A stretch of 38,976 nucleotides of DNA, from contig NZ_LZKR01000124.1 of the NCBI RefSeq assembly GCF_001672915.1, positions 1-38,976 of the forward strand, given 5' to 3'. This DNA comes from Mycobacterium sp. 1245805.9. GTDB lineage: Bacteria; Actinomycetota; Actinomycetes; Mycobacteriales; Mycobacteriaceae. Every line of letters starts with the position of its first letter. The first letter of the stretch is position 1. A program made the position numbers and the translations under genes. The notes beneath the pieces are model-generated. The model made no database searches. It saw nothing but the letters and a program-made list of their open reading frames with translations, and was not told the DNA's origin. Of this stretch, positions 26,272 through 35,847 are shown piece after piece.

Positions 26272-26889
26272 GTGACGGCAGCAGTTACTCCAAAGGGAGA
26301 ACGTCGACGGTATGCGCTCGTGAGCGCCGCCGCCGAGCTGCTCGCCGAGGGCGGGTTCGAAGCGGTGCGGCACCGGGCGGTCGCCCGGCGCGCCGGCCTG
26401 CCCCTGGCCTCCACCACCTACTACTTCTCGTCACTGGACGACCTGATCGCGCGGGCCGTCGAGCACATCGGGATGATCGAGATCGCGCAGCTGCGCTCGC
26501 GGGTCAACGCGTTGTCCCGGCGGCGTCGCGGACCCGAGACCACCGCCGAAGTGCTGGCAGACCTGCTGGTAGGCGACCTGTCCGACCCGTCGCTCACCGA
26601 GCAATTGATCTCACGCTACGAGCGGCACATCGCCTGCACCCGGCTGCCCGCCCTGCGCGAAACCATGCGACGCAGCCTGCGCCAGCGCGCCGAAGCGGTG
26701 GCCGAGGCGCTGGAGCGATCCGGCCGATCCGTGCGCATCGAGCTGGTATGCACGCTGATCTGCGCGGTCGACGGGTCGGTGGTCTCCGCCCTGGTCGAGG
26801 GCGGCGATCCCGCCGCCGCCGCGCTGAACACCGTGGTCGAACTGGTCGACGTACTGGCGCCCATCGACCCGCGCCCGGTCCAGATCTGA
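26272..26889 (+). CDS. TetR-family regulator (Rv0775-like)
   Basis: 205 residues from GTG at 26272, the most upstream start that keeps only TetR-like sequence; no clear ribosome site. HTH: YALVSAAAELLAEGGFEAVRHRAVARRAGLPLASTTYYFSSLDDLIARAV. C-terminal helical domain with CTRLPALRETMRRSL and ICAVDGSVVSALVEGG. Divergent from the esterase gene (76-nt gap), a natural target. The Arg-rich LSRRRRGP segment is unusual in a loop of the ligand domain. Confidence 0.9.
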   Translation: MTAAVTPKGERRRYALVSAAAELLAEGGFEAVRHRAVARRAGLPLASTTYYFSSLDDLIARAVEHIGMIEIAQLRSRVNALSRRRRGPETTAEVLADLLVGDLSDPSLTEQLISRYERHIACTRLPALRETMRRSLRQRAEAVAEALERSGRSVRIELVCTLICAVDGSVVSALVEGGDPAAAALNTVVELVDVLAPIDPRPVQI

Positions 26890-26893
26890 GCCG

Positions 26894-27631
26894 TCACGGC
26901 AGCGACGGCGTCACGATGGCCCCGGTCGCCACATCGCCGTAGATCGTGACGTCGGCCGGGCGGCGCTGGGCGTACAACGCGACGTAGGCGCAGACGACGG
27001 CGTCGACCGGATCTTCCGCGCGGCGCAGTTCGCTTTTGCGTTGCGCGGCGACGACTAGTTCGCGCAGCTGGGCCCAGCCGCCATGGCTCTCGACGTGCAG
27101 CGGCACCGCGGCGTGCGCGAGCCTTTCGATGCCGTCCATCAGGAGCAGCAGTTCCGATTTGAGCCGCGCGACGTCGCGACCCGGCTTGGCCTTGTACTTG
27201 AGGGTCCGCTCGAGCCGGAACAGCACGACGGTCGCCGAATGCGGGTAGACCTCGATGGCGCGCCGCGCGCCGGGCGACCGCGGGTCCATGTCGAGGTCCA
27301 GCGTCTGGGCCAGCCGCGCCGCCCGCGGCGTGTCGGCGAACTCCGGTTTGGCGGTGTTGCACGGATGGGCGCCGGCTTCGAACCTGCGGAAATCACGGTT
27401 GAGCGCCGCCTCGGCGGGCCGTTGGCCTCCTGCGTTGGTCACCACCAGCGGCGCGTCGAACGCCACCACGCAATCGCCGCCGACATAGGGAGCCAACGCG
27501 GCGAGCACGTCGGCGTCGTCGCGGGCGGCCCCGAGATGCACGAGATGGCCGGCGGCGTCGACCACCGCGACGCCGGTCGGCTTGCGGCCGCCCCAGGCCA
27601 GGTCAACGCCCGCGAAGTACACGGCGCACAT
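26894..27631 (-). CDS. DUF429 protein (Rv0776c-like)
   Basis: 245 residues from ATG at 27631. Landmarks of the RNase H-like DUF429 family: FAGVDLAWGGRKPTGVAVVD at the N-terminus, VVAFDAPLVV, RRAIEVYPHSATVVLF and EDPVDAVVCAYVALYA with acidic residues that could bind a metal. Function unknown; a nuclease-like fold is predicted from family knowledge. It converges on the TetR gene (4-nt gap). An in-frame GTG (9 nt downstream) is an alternative start. Confidence 0.9.
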   Translation of the reverse strand: MCAVYFAGVDLAWGGRKPTGVAVVDAAGHLVHLGAARDDADVLAALAPYVGGDCVVAFDAPLVVTNAGGQRPAEAALNRDFRRFEAGAHPCNTAKPEFADTPRAARLAQTLDLDMDPRSPGARRAIEVYPHSATVVLFRLERTLKYKAKPGRDVARLKSELLLLMDGIERLAHAAVPLHVESHGGWAQLRELVVAAQRKSELRRAEDPVDAVVCAYVALYAQRRPADVTIYGDVATGAIVTPSLP

Positions 27632-27712
27632 TGTGCCGCGAAAGTGCAACTACCGGCGCCCCTACTCGGCGAATGCGTCGGCAGTCGCACTCTCGCGGCG
27701 CTGGACGAACCG

Positions 27713-27718
27713 TAAGCT
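27713..27718 (+). promoter_or_regulatory. purB -10 box (leaderless start)
   Basis: TAAGCT is 8 nt before the GTG at 27727. A GTG at 27721 is only 2 nt from the box and therefore unlikely to be used by a leaderless mRNA. Confidence 0.5.
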
Positions 27719-27726
27719 GTGTGCTT

Positions 27727-29145
27727 GTGAGCATTCCGAACGTGCTGGCTACCCGGTACGCCAGCGCCGAGATGGTCGCGATCTGGTCGCCGGAGGCCAA
27801 GGTCGTCGCGGAGCGGCGGCTCTGGCTGGCCGTGCTGCGGGCCCAGGCCGAGCTTGGAGTGGACGTTCCCCCCGAGGCGATCGCCGACTACGAGCGCGCG
27901 CTCGAGGACGTCGACCTGGCCTCGATCGCCAACCGCGAGCGCGCGCTGCGCCACGACGTCAAGGCCCGCATCGAGGAATTCAACGCGCTCGCCGGCCACG
28001 AGCACGTGCACAAGGGGATGACGAGCCGCGACCTCACCGAGAACGTCGAACAGTTGCAGATCCGGCGGTCGCTGGAATTGGTTTTCTCCCACGGCGTCGC
28101 GGTGGCCGCCCGGCTCGCCGAGCGCGCCGTGGCCTATCGCGACCTGGTGATGGCCGGGCGCAGCCACAACGTCGCCGCGCAGGCCACCACATTGGGCAAG
28201 CGGTTCGCCTCGGCGGCCCAGGAGACGCTGATCGCGTTGGGCCGGTTGGGGGATCTGATCGACCGGTATCCGCTGCGCGGCATCAAGGGCCCGATGGGCA
28301 CCGCGCAGGACATGCTCGACCTGCTCGGCGGGGACGCGGCCAAGCTGACCGAGCTCGAAGGACGCATCGCCGACTTTCTGGGCTTCGCAACGGTTTTGAC
28401 CAGCGTCGGGCAGATCTACCCGCGCTCGCTGGACCACGACGTGATCTCCGCGCTGGTGCAGCTGGGCGCCGGGCCGTCGTCGATGGCGCACACCATCCGG
28501 CTGATGGCCGGGCACGAGCTCGTCACCGAGGGCTTCGCCGAAGGGCAGGTCGGCTCGTCGGCGATGCCGCACAAGATGAACACCCGCAGTTGCGAACGGG
28601 TCAACGGGCTGCAGGTGGTGCTGCGCGGCTACGCCTCCATGGCCGCCGAGCTGGCGGGTGCGCAGTGGAACGAGGGCGACGTGTTCTGCTCGGTGGTGCG
28701 CCGAGTCGCGTTGCCGGACAGCTTCTTCGCCGTCGACGGGCAGATCGAGACGTTCCTGACCGTGCTCGACGAGTTCGGCGCCTACCCGGCCGTGATCGCC
28801 CACGAGCTGGATCGCTACCTGCCGTTCCTGGCCACCACCAAGGTGCTGATGGCCGCCGTGCGCGCCGGCATGGGCCGCGAGGCCGCCCACCACGTGATCC
28901 GGGAACACGCGGTGGCGACGGCGCTGGCCATGCGGGAACGCGGCGCCGAGCCCGACCTGCTCGACCGGTTGGCCGCCGACGAGCGCCTCCCGCTGGACCG
29001 AGCGGCGCTGGACGCCGCGCTGGCCGACAAAAAGGCGTTCACCGGGGCCGCCGGTGACCAGGTGGACGAGGTCGTCGCGGCAGTGGACGCATTGGTGAGC
29101 CGCTACCCGGACGCGGCCAAATACACCCCGGGCGCGATCCTGTGA
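27727..29145 (+). CDS. purB: Adenylosuccinate lyase PurB
   Basis: 472 residues from GTG at 27727 ([16 protein letters not shown]), matching the length of Rv0777. Fumarase/aspartase superfamily: [39 protein letters not shown] with the catalytic His, and the mobile-loop signature [15 protein letters not shown]. It cleaves SAICAR and adenylosuccinate, releasing fumarate, in purine synthesis. Its stop overlaps the cyp126 GTG as GTGA, so the P450 is translationally coupled to a purine gene. Confidence 0.98.
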   Translation: MSIPNVLATRYASAEMVAIWSPEAKVVAERRLWLAVLRAQAELGVDVPPEAIADYERALEDVDLASIANRERALRHDVKARIEEFNALAGHEHVHKGMTSRDLTENVEQLQIRRSLELVFSHGVAVAARLAERAVAYRDLVMAGRSHNVAAQATTLGKRFASAAQETLIALGRLGDLIDRYPLRGIKGPMGTAQDMLDLLGGDAAKLTELEGRIADFLGFATVLTSVGQIYPRSLDHDVISALVQLGAGPSSMAHTIRLMAGHELVTEGFAEGQVGSSAMPHKMNTRSCERVNGLQVVLRGYASMAAELAGAQWNEGDVFCSVVRRVALPDSFFAVDGQIETFLTVLDEFGAYPAVIAHELDRYLPFLATTKVLMAAVRAGMGREAAHHVIREHAVATALAMRERGAEPDLLDRLAADERLPLDRAALDAALADKKAFTGAAGDQVDEVVAAVDALVSRYPDAAKYTPGAIL

Positions 29146-30389
29146 CTCTCGCGAGCGCGCTCTCGGGGATCGATTTCACCGACCTCGACAACTTCGCCGG
29201 TGGGTTCCCGCACGAGCTGTTCGCCGTGCATCGGCGCGAGGCGCCGGTGTACTGGCACGAGCCGACCGAGAACACGCCCGACGGCGAGGGCTTCTGGTCC
29301 GTCGCCACGTACGCGGAAACCCTTGAGGTGCTGAAGGATCCGGCCACGTACTCGTCGGTCACCGGTGGGCAACGGCCATACGGGGGCACGCTGCTGCAGG
29401 ACCTGGCCATCGCCGGCCAGGTGCTCAACATGATGGACGACCCCCGCCACACCCAGATCCGGCGACTCGTCAGCTCCGGGCTGACGCCGCGCATGATCGG
29501 CCGCGTCGAGGACGACCTGCGGACCCGGGCGCGCGGGCTGCTCGATTCGGTGGTGCCGGGCGAACCGTTCGACTTCCTGGTCGACATCGCCGCCGAACTG
29601 CCGATGCAGATGATCTGCATCCTGCTGGGAGTTCCCGAATCCGAACGGCATTGGCTGTTCGAGGCAATCGAGCCGCAGTTCGACTTCGGCGGCTCGCGCA
29701 AGGCTTCGTTATCGCAGCTGTCCGAGGCGGAGGCCGGCTCGCGGATGTATGCCTACGGCCAGGAGTTGATCGCCTCCAAGCGCGCCGAGCCCACCGACGA
29801 CATGCTGTCCATCGTCGCGAACGCCACGGTCGACGACGAGAACGCGCCGGCGCTGTCCGATCTCGAGCTGTACCTGTTCTTCAGCCTGCTGTTCAGCGCC
29901 GGCGCGGAGACGACGCGCAACGCGGTGGCCGGCGGCCTGCTGGCGCTGGCCGACCACCCGGACCAATTGCGCACGCTGCGTTCGGATTTCGCCCTGTTGC
30001 CGACGGCGGTCGAGGAGATGGTGCGGTGGACGTCGCCGTCGCCGTCGAAGCGGCGCACTGCCACCCGCGACGTCACGCTCGGCGGGCAGTCCATCCGGGC
30101 GGGACAGAAGGTCCAGATCTGGGAGGGCTCGGCCAACCGCGACGCCGACGTCTTCGACCGCGCCGACGAATTCGACATCAACCGGAAGCCGAACCCGCAC
30201 TTGGGATTCGGCCAGGGGATCCACTATTGCCTGGGCGCCAACCTGGCCCGGCTGGAGCTGCGGGTGCTGTTCGAGGAGCTGCTGACGCGCTTCGGTGCCG
30301 TGCGGGTCGCCGGGCCCGTCGAATGGACGCGCAGCAATCGGCACACCGGCATCCGGCACCTGGTTGTGGAGCTACGCGAGGGACAGTGA
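29142..30389 (+). CDS. cyp126: Cytochrome P450 CYP126 (Rv0778-like)
   Basis: 415 residues. C-helix [22 protein letters not shown]-helix [14 protein letters not shown], ExxR in EEMVRW, heme loop [20 protein letters not shown] start overlaps the purB stop by 4 nt (GTGA). CYP126 of M. tuberculosis has no confirmed physiological substrate; the fixed position behind purB has been noted as a hint of a link to purine-derived compounds. Its own stop again overlaps a GTG that opens a decayed reading frame (see next entry). Confidence 0.96.
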   Translation: MTLASALSGIDFTDLDNFAGGFPHELFAVHRREAPVYWHEPTENTPDGEGFWSVATYAETLEVLKDPATYSSVTGGQRPYGGTLLQDLAIAGQVLNMMDDPRHTQIRRLVSSGLTPRMIGRVEDDLRTRARGLLDSVVPGEPFDFLVDIAAELPMQMICILLGVPESERHWLFEAIEPQFDFGGSRKASLSQLSEAEAGSRMYAYGQELIASKRAEPTDDMLSIVANATVDDENAPALSDLELYLFFSLLFSAGAETTRNAVAGGLLALADHPDQLRTLRSDFALLPTAVEEMVRWTSPSPSKRRTATRDVTLGGQSIRAGQKVQIWEGSANRDADVFDRADEFDINRKPNPHLGFGQGIHYCLGANLARLELRVLFEELLTRFGAVRVAGPVEWTRSNRHTGIRHLVVELREGQ

Positions 30390-30630
30390 CGCTCCGGCCT
30401 GCGCCGGATCAACCATCGGCCGATTTGCTGCGGTTCGCCGCTGTGTGGTGGGCGCTGGTGTTCCCGCTGGGCATGTATTCTGCCGCCAGCTACGCCATGG
30501 CAGCGAAATCGGTCAACATTGGCTGACCACGGTTTCGCTGGTCTTCTTCTGGGACGCGTTGGCGGCGTGGCTGATTGTGGTTGTCGCCTGGTCGCCGCGC
30601 GTGTCGCGGCTGGTGGGTGTCGACCGGTAA
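30386..30630 (+). pseudogene. Remnant C-terminus of a TDT (TehA/SLAC1-type) transporter
   Basis: Frame 30386-30526 encodes about 46 residues ending LLRFAAVWWALVFPLGMYSAA..., typical of the last but one membrane helix of tellurite-resistance/dicarboxylate transporters. It stops at 30526. A second frame continues the family pattern from about 30512: HWLTTVSLVFFWDALAAWLIVVVAW, ending at 30630. The two frames join only with a one-base shift near 30505-30520. The first ~250 residues of such a transporter are missing. I read it as a truncated, frameshifted relic; the 46-codon piece may still be translated by coupling to cyp126. Confidence 0.6.
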
Positions 30631-30673
30631 GCGCAAATTCCCGCCTCGGGCTGACCAGTCGTCGGGGAACCTG

Positions 30674-30679
30674 CATAAT
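30674..30679 (+). promoter_or_regulatory. -10 box of the antigen-85-like gene
   Basis: CATAAT is 6 nt before GTG 30686, with no Shine-Dalgarno, giving a probable leaderless start. Confidence 0.45.
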
Positions 30680-30685
30680 CTCCCC

Positions 30686-31642
30686 GTGACCAATACTTCG
30701 CGTGTTCGCTCGTTCGTTGTTGCACTGCTCGCTGCGCTGCCGATGCTGGCGATTCCGCTCGCCGCCGCGGACCCGCCGCAGGGTGCCCACATCACCGATA
30801 TCCAGCACGTCAACGACCGTTGGGACAAGGTTTCCGTCTACTCGCCCTCGATGAACACCGTCATCGTCAACGATGTCTACAAGGCTCCCAACGCGGGCGC
30901 ACCCACCTTCTACCTGTTGCCGGGTATCGACGGCGCCGAGAACAGCGCTTGGTTCGGCATGACCGACATCCAGGGCTTCTTCGCCAACAAGAACGTCAAT
31001 GTCGTCGCCCCGCTCGGCGGTCCCTTCAGCTGGTGGACCAACTGGGTCAACGACGGCGGCAAGCAATACCAGACCTACATGACCAGGGAGCTACCCCCGC
31101 TGATCAACGCGCAGTACCACGCCAACGGCAAGAACGCGGTCGGCGGACTGTCCAGCACCGGTGGCACCGCGATCGATTACGCCGTCCAGGCCCCGGGAGT
31201 CTTCAGGGCCGTCGCTTCCTACAGCGGTTTTCCGTCCGTCTCCGACCCCGATGAGGCGCAACAGGTCTCGCTGACCCTTGCCAGCGGCGGCCAAAGCGCC
31301 GAGAACATGTGGGGACCGCTGGGCGGCCCCGAATGGGTGGCCCACGACCCGTCGAAGAACGCCGGGAAGCTCAGGGGCGTCGCGGTTTACGCCGCCGCGT
31401 CCGGCAGCGGCGGCGTGGGCGACGTCGACCGGCTGCCCGCGGGCTTCGGGCCGAACGTCGCCGGTGGGCTCATCGAACGCATCACCGCGGACAGCACCAA
31501 GCGGTTCGCCGATGCGGCGAACGCCGCCGGGCTGCGGATCACCTACATCGTTCGTCCCGAGGGCTCGCACACCTGGGGCCTCTTCGAGTCGGAGATGCAG
31601 GAGTCCTGGAACACCACCGTCGGACCGGCGCTCGGCGCGTAG
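30686..31642 (+). CDS. Secreted antigen-85-like esterase/mycolyltransferase homologue
   Basis: 318 residues from GTG at 30686. Signal peptide VRSFVVALLAALPMLAIPLAAA. Esterase D/Fbp fold: VSVYSPSM, PTFYLLPGIDG, FSWWTNW, nucleophile S156 in GLSSTGG and His H295 in GSHTWGLF. The antigen 85 enzymes have GLSM at the nucleophile and transfer mycolate to trehalose; here the elbow is GLSS and the oxyanion/substrate segments differ, so activity may be a simple esterase. Unlike MPT51 the Ser and His are kept. No orthologue at this place in M. tuberculosis as I recall. The gene converges with the membrane protein (5 nt between stops). Confidence 0.9.
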   Translation: MTNTSRVRSFVVALLAALPMLAIPLAAADPPQGAHITDIQHVNDRWDKVSVYSPSMNTVIVNDVYKAPNAGAPTFYLLPGIDGAENSAWFGMTDIQGFFANKNVNVVAPLGGPFSWWTNWVNDGGKQYQTYMTRELPPLINAQYHANGKNAVGGLSSTGGTAIDYAVQAPGVFRAVASYSGFPSVSDPDEAQQVSLTLASGGQSAENMWGPLGGPEWVAHDPSKNAGKLRGVAVYAAASGSGGVGDVDRLPAGFGPNVAGGLIERITADSTKRFADAANAAGLRITYIVRPEGSHTWGLFESEMQESWNTTVGPALGA

Positions 31643-31647
31643 CCGGG

Positions 31648-32277
31648 TTAGCGGTCGCGCAGCGCGATTCCGGCCGACCGTAGTTCGAGCGCGGCCAGCG
31701 CCCGGATGGTGGCCGGATCCTCGCGGCGCCACTCGCCGACCGGGTCCGCGCTGATCGCGGCCAGCTTGCGCGGCGCCCGGGTCGTCAGGGCCCGCAGCGC
31801 CAGCAGCTGTTCGCCGGCCGGGGTCGCGGCCAGGCCGCTGACGGTCCACTTGCGCCGGAAGAAGCGCAGCCGCAGCAACAGCCACGGGATGACCACGATG
31901 AGCAGCGGCACGGCGACGACGGCCAGCGCCGCCAGTACCGCGAGCCAGCCCGCGGTGGTCTCCAGGCTGTGCCCGGCCCCCGCGATGTCGAGGGCGGCCG
32001 CGCTGGCCGACGCGAGTGGCTTGCTGACCGCATCGCCGAGCACCGGGATGTTGTGCGCGCCCTGGCCGGCTGACGCCAGGTTGCCCGCGACACCGTTCGC
32101 GCCGATCTCGACCTGCCGGCCGGCCTCGGCGATGGTCGAGATGGCGTCGTAGACGGCCGTGCCGACGACGAGCCATAGCGCCGTCCACAGGAAGATGGCG
32201 AAGTCGCTGAAGAGTTGGACGGCCAGCCGGCCGGGGGTGGTGGCGTAGGGCAGAACCCGCGAGGGCAGCGATGTCAT
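31648..32277 (-). CDS. Membrane protein (Rv0779c-like)
   Basis: 209 residues. TM1 about 19-45 (LAVQLFSDFAIFLWTALWLVVG) and TM2 about 107-135 (LAVLAALAVVAVPLLIVVIPWLLL), with an Ala/Gly-rich loop between them that should lie outside the membrane. A basic juxtamembrane segment (RLRFFRRKW) and a soluble C-terminal domain of about 70 residues follow. No catalytic motif. Divergent from purC across 51 nt. Function unknown. Confidence 0.9.
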   Translation of the reverse strand: MTSLPSRVLPYATTPGRLAVQLFSDFAIFLWTALWLVVGTAVYDAISTIAEAGRQVEIGANGVAGNLASAGQGAHNIPVLGDAVSKPLASASAAALDIAGAGHSLETTAGWLAVLAALAVVAVPLLIVVIPWLLLRLRFFRRKWTVSGLAATPAGEQLLALRALTTRAPRKLAAISADPVGEWRREDPATIRALAALELRSAGIALRDR

Positions 32278-32316
32278 AGCGCAATACCAGCACAGGGCCG
32301 GGCGTCCGGCGCCCGA

Positions 32317-32322
32317 TAGGCT
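32317..32322 (+). promoter_or_regulatory. purC -10 box (leaderless start)
   Basis: TAGGCT is 6 nt before the ATG at 32329 and no Shine-Dalgarno is seen. Confidence 0.5.
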
Positions 32323-32328
32323 GGCTCG

Positions 32329-33222
32329 ATGCGCCCTGCACTGTCCGAGTACGAGCATCTGGCCAGCGGCAAGGTCCGCGAGATCTACCGCGTCGACGAC
32401 GAGCACCTGCTGCTGGTGGCGAGCGACCGGATCTCCGCGTACGACTACGTCCTGGACAGCACGATCCCGGACAAGGGGCGCATCCTTACCGCGATGAGCG
32501 TGTTCTTTTTCGGCCTCGTGGACGCCCCGAATCACCTGGCCGGGCCGCCCGACGACCCGCGCATCCCCGACGAGGTGCTCGGTCGCGCGCTGGTGGTGCG
32601 GCGGCTCGAGATGCTTCCGGTGGAGTGCGTGGCCCGGGGGTACCTGACCGGCTCGGGGCTGATCGACTACCAGGCGACCGGCAAGGTCTGCGGCATCGCG
32701 CTGCCGCCGGGCCTGGTGGAGGCCAGTAAGTTCGCGAATCCGCTGTTCACTCCGGCGACGAAGGCGGCGCTGGGGGACCACGACGAGAACATTTCGTTCG
32801 CCCGGGTGATCGAGCTGGTGGGTGCGGTGCGGGCCAACCAGCTGCGCGACCGCACGCTGCAGATCTACGTTCAGGCCGCCGACCACGCGCTCACGAGGGG
32901 AATCATCATCGCCGACACCAAGTTCGAATTCGGCACCGACCGCGACGGCAACCTGCTGCTGGCCGACGAAATCTTCACCCCGGATTCCTCGCGGTATTGG
33001 CCGGCCCGCGATTACCGCGCCGGTGTGGTCCAGACCAGCTTCGACAAGCAGTTCGTCCGCAACTGGCTGACCAGCCCCGAGTCCGGGTGGGATCGCCACG
33101 GGTCGGCACCCCCGCCGCCGCTGCCCGACGACATCATCGACGCCACGCGAAGCCGTTATATCGAGGCTTACGAGCGCATTTCGGGCCTGAGCTTCGGCGA
33201 CTGGATCGGTCCGGGCGCATGA
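32329..33222 (+). CDS. purC: SAICAR synthase PurC
   Basis: 297 residues, the same length as Rv0780. Signatures: [14 protein letters not shown] (ATP loop), [40 protein letters not shown] and [13 protein letters not shown]. It joins aspartate to CAIR using ATP (purine synthesis, cytosol). Leaderless ATG start. Its stop overlaps the ptrB ATG as ATGA. Confidence 0.98.
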   Translation: MRPALSEYEHLASGKVREIYRVDDEHLLLVASDRISAYDYVLDSTIPDKGRILTAMSVFFFGLVDAPNHLAGPPDDPRIPDEVLGRALVVRRLEMLPVECVARGYLTGSGLIDYQATGKVCGIALPPGLVEASKFANPLFTPATKAALGDHDENISFARVIELVGAVRANQLRDRTLQIYVQAADHALTRGIIIADTKFEFGTDRDGNLLLADEIFTPDSSRYWPARDYRAGVVQTSFDKQFVRNWLTSPESGWDRHGSAPPPPLPDDIIDATRSRYIEAYERISGLSFGDWIGPGA

Positions 33223-35381
33223 CGGACGCCGCACTGGACGCGCCCACGCCGCCCGTCGCGAAGCGGGTGGAAACCCGGCGGGAATTCCACGGTGACGTGT
33301 TCATCGATCCGTACGAATGGTTGCGCGACAAGGCCGACCCGGAGGTCATCGGCTACCTGGAGGCCGAGAACGATTACGTCGACGCGATGACGGCGCACCT
33401 GGAACCGTTGCGGCAGAAGATCTTCGACGAGATCAAGTCGCGCACCAAGGAGACGGACCTGTCGGTGCCGACTCGGCAAGGCGACTGGTGGTACTACGCC
33501 CGCACCTTCGAGGGAAAGCAGTACCGCGTCCAGTGCCGTTGCCCGGTCGCAGATCCCGATGACTGGGACCCGCCGATCCTCGACGAGAACACCGAAATCC
33601 CCGGCGAGCAGGTCTTGCTCGACTCGAATGCGGAGGCCGAAGGCCACGAGTTCTTCGCCCTGGGCGCCGCGACGGTCAGCCTGGACGCCAACCTCCTGGC
33701 GTACTCCGTTGATACCGTCGGCGACGAACGTTATACCCTGCGGTTCAGGGACTTACGCACCGGCGAGCAGTTGCCCGACGAGATCGCCGACATCGCTGCG
33801 GGGGCCACCTGGGCGGCCGACAACCGCACGGTCTACTACCTGACCCTGGACCCGGCTCATCGCCCCGACAAGGTCTGGCGCTACCGGCTCGGCGCAGGCG
33901 AGCCGTCGGAGCTGGTGTATCACGAAGCCGACGAACGGTATTGGCTCGGCGTTGGGCTCACCCGAAGTGAGAAGTACGTGTTCATCGCCGCGGGCTCGTC
34001 GATCACCTCCGAGATCCACTACGCCGACTCCGCCGACCCGCAAGCACCGTTCACCGTCGTGCTGCCGCGGCGCGAAGGCGTCGAGTATTCGGTCGAGCAT
34101 GCGGTGGTCGGCGGGGAGGACCGGTTCCTGATCCTGCACAACGACGGCGCGGTCAACTTCACGCTCACCGAGGCGCCCGTCAGCGATCCGACGCGGCAGC
34201 GCACCCTGATCCCGCACCGCGACGACGTCCGGCTGGACGGGCTGGATGCCTTCGCCCGCCATCTGGTCGTCAGCTACCGCCGCGAGGCGTTGCCGCGGAT
34301 TCAGTTGTGGCCCATCGGTTCCGACGGTCAATACGGTGAGCCCGAGGAGATCTCGTTCGACTCGGAGCTGATGTCGAGCGGGCTTGGCGGCAACCCGACC
34401 TGGGATTCGCCCAAGCTGCGGATCAGGGCGGGGTCGTTGGTCACCCCGGCGCAGGTTTACGACATCGACCTCGCCACCGGTGAGCGCACGTTGCTGCGCG
34501 AACAGCCCGTCCTCGGCGGCTACCGGCCCGCCGACTACGTGGAGCGGCGCGACTGGGCGCGCGCGGACGACGGGACCCGAATCCCGGTGTCGATCGTGCA
34601 CCGCGCTGACCTCGAATTCCCGGCGCCGGCACTGCTCTACGGCTACGGCGCTTACGAGATATGCACCGACCCAAGCTTTTCCATCGCCCGCCTGTCGCTA
34701 CTAGACCGGGGCATGGTGTTCGCCATCGCCCATGTCCGCGGCGGCGGTGAGATGGGCCGGCTGTGGTACGAGCACGGCAAACTCCTGGAGAAGAAGAACA
34801 CCTTCACCGACTTCGTCGCGGTGGCAAGGCATTTGGTGGATTCGGGCCTGACCCGACCGCAGCAGCTGGTCGCGCTGGGTGGCAGCGCGGGTGGCCTGTT
34901 GGTGGGCGCGGTGGCCAATCTGGCACCGGAGCTGTTCGCCGGCGTCCTCGCGCAGGTTCCGTTCGTCGACCCGCTGACCACCATCCTCGATCCGTCGCTG
35001 CCGCTGACCGTCACCGAATGGGACGAGTGGGGAAACCCGTTGAGCGACAGCGATGTCTACTCGTACATGAAGTCGTATTCGCCCTACGAGAATGTCGCGG
35101 CCAGACGGTACCCGGCCATCCTTGCGATGACGTCATTGAACGACACCCGGGTGTACTACGTCGAGCCCGCCAAGTGGGTCGCGGCGCTGCGGCACGCCAA
35201 CACCGACGGCAACCCGATCCTGTTGAAGACTCAGATGAACGCGGGGCACGGCGGCGTCAGCGGTCGCTACAAGGCCTGGCAGGAAACCGCGTTCCAGTAC
35301 GCCTGGCTGTTAGCCGCTGCCGACCGCGACCGCTACGGCAGCGGCCAGGAAGACGACCTGGATCGCGGCGCGCAGGGGTAA
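33219..35381 (+). CDS. ptrB: Oligopeptidase B PtrB (intact)
   Basis: 720 residues. Prolyl-oligopeptidase family S9: N-terminal seven-blade propeller (about 70-430) after [10 protein letters not shown], then an alpha/beta hydrolase domain with [32 protein letters not shown], nucleophile S556 in GGSAGG, D642 in SLNDTRV and H677 in [10 protein letters not shown]. It cuts short peptides after basic residues in the cytosol. In M. tuberculosis the gene is annotated as two pieces (Rv0781/Rv0782); here it is one uninterrupted frame with the whole triad. ATG overlaps the purC stop (ATGA). The last ~24 codons are antisense to the DoxX gene end. Confidence 0.97.
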   Translation: MTDAALDAPTPPVAKRVETRREFHGDVFIDPYEWLRDKADPEVIGYLEAENDYVDAMTAHLEPLRQKIFDEIKSRTKETDLSVPTRQGDWWYYARTFEGKQYRVQCRCPVADPDDWDPPILDENTEIPGEQVLLDSNAEAEGHEFFALGAATVSLDANLLAYSVDTVGDERYTLRFRDLRTGEQLPDEIADIAAGATWAADNRTVYYLTLDPAHRPDKVWRYRLGAGEPSELVYHEADERYWLGVGLTRSEKYVFIAAGSSITSEIHYADSADPQAPFTVVLPRREGVEYSVEHAVVGGEDRFLILHNDGAVNFTLTEAPVSDPTRQRTLIPHRDDVRLDGLDAFARHLVVSYRREALPRIQLWPIGSDGQYGEPEEISFDSELMSSGLGGNPTWDSPKLRIRAGSLVTPAQVYDIDLATGERTLLREQPVLGGYRPADYVERRDWARADDGTRIPVSIVHRADLEFPAPALLYGYGAYEICTDPSFSIARLSLLDRGMVFAIAHVRGGGEMGRLWYEHGKLLEKKNTFTDFVAVARHLVDSGLTRPQQLVALGGSAGGLLVGAVANLAPELFAGVLAQVPFVDPLTTILDPSLPLTVTEWDEWGNPLSDSDVYSYMKSYSPYENVAARRYPAILAMTSLNDTRVYYVEPAKWVAALRHANTDGNPILLKTQMNAGHGGVSGRYKAWQETAFQYAWLLAAADRDRYGSGQEDDLDRGAQG

Positions 35382-35756
35382 TCGGGTCGTCATCGACTTG
35401 GGGGGATCGGGCATCCGGGAGGCGTAGACGTTGGCCGGGAACATGACCAGCATCAGCACCAGGAGGCAGACCGCCGCCGCCACCCGGGTCACCGGAAGCA
35501 GCAGGCCCGCCGCCCCGAGCAGCTCCAGCAGCCCGGTGATGGTGACCAGGTAGCCCGGGGCGGGCAGGCGCGGCGGCACGATCGCGATGAGGTCGCGTCG
35601 CAGCGGCGGCGCGAAGTGTGAAAACCCGGTCAGCAGGAACATCGCCGCCAGCCCGACGGCAAGCGCGGCGGTCCAGCTGTTGACGTAAGCGACGCCGAGC
35701 CAGCCGATGCTGCGGGCGGCGATGGTGGCCACTAAAAGCGTGATTAACGGGGCCAT
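35310..35756 (-). CDS. DoxX-family membrane protein
   Basis: 148 residues with four predicted membrane helices: LITLLVATIAARSIGWLG, AALAVGLAAMFLLTG, LVTITGLLELLGAAGLLLP with a following VAAAVCLLVLMLVMF, and [15 protein letters not shown]. The GLLELLGAAGLLLP and NVYASR segments are DoxX-like. The function of most DoxX proteins is unknown; some take part in thiol or redox membrane complexes. TAGATT (complement 35766-35771) is 9 nt upstream, so the 5' leader is nearly absent. Its 3' end overlaps ptrB by 72 nt. Divergent from a TetR gene with two shared operators. Confidence 0.9.
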   Translation of the reverse strand: MAPLITLLVATIAARSIGWLGVAYVNSWTAALAVGLAAMFLLTGFSHFAPPLRRDLIAIVPPRLPAPGYLVTITGLLELLGAAGLLLPVTRVAAAVCLLVLMLVMFPANVYASRMPDPPKSMTTRLPLRAAIQVVFLAAAVAVAVGSG

Positions 35757-35768
35757 TTCAATTCCAAT

Positions 35769-35826
35769 CTAGACAGTGACAAGATTCTAGCATCAGAAGG
35801 TAAACTACTATCTAGTCACTGTCAAG
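35769..35826. promoter_or_regulatory. Two-site operator between doxX and tetR
   Basis: CTAGACAGTGACAAG (35769-35783) and CTAGTCACTGTCAAG (35812-35826) agree at 12 of 15 positions as direct copies and 13 of 15 when one is inverted, as each is nearly palindromic around GACAGTGAC/GTCACTGTC. Start-to-start spacing is 43 nt, about four helical turns. The first overlaps the DoxX -10 box, and the second lies where the tetR -35 should be (its -10 is TATGCT at 35836-35841). Confidence 0.65.
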
Positions 35827-35847
35827 TTTGGCCGCTATGCTGGCTTG

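Noticed and set aside
27439..28908. 489-codon minus-strand ORF
   Set aside because: Antisense to purB; only its terminal part coincides with the DUF429 gene and in another frame.
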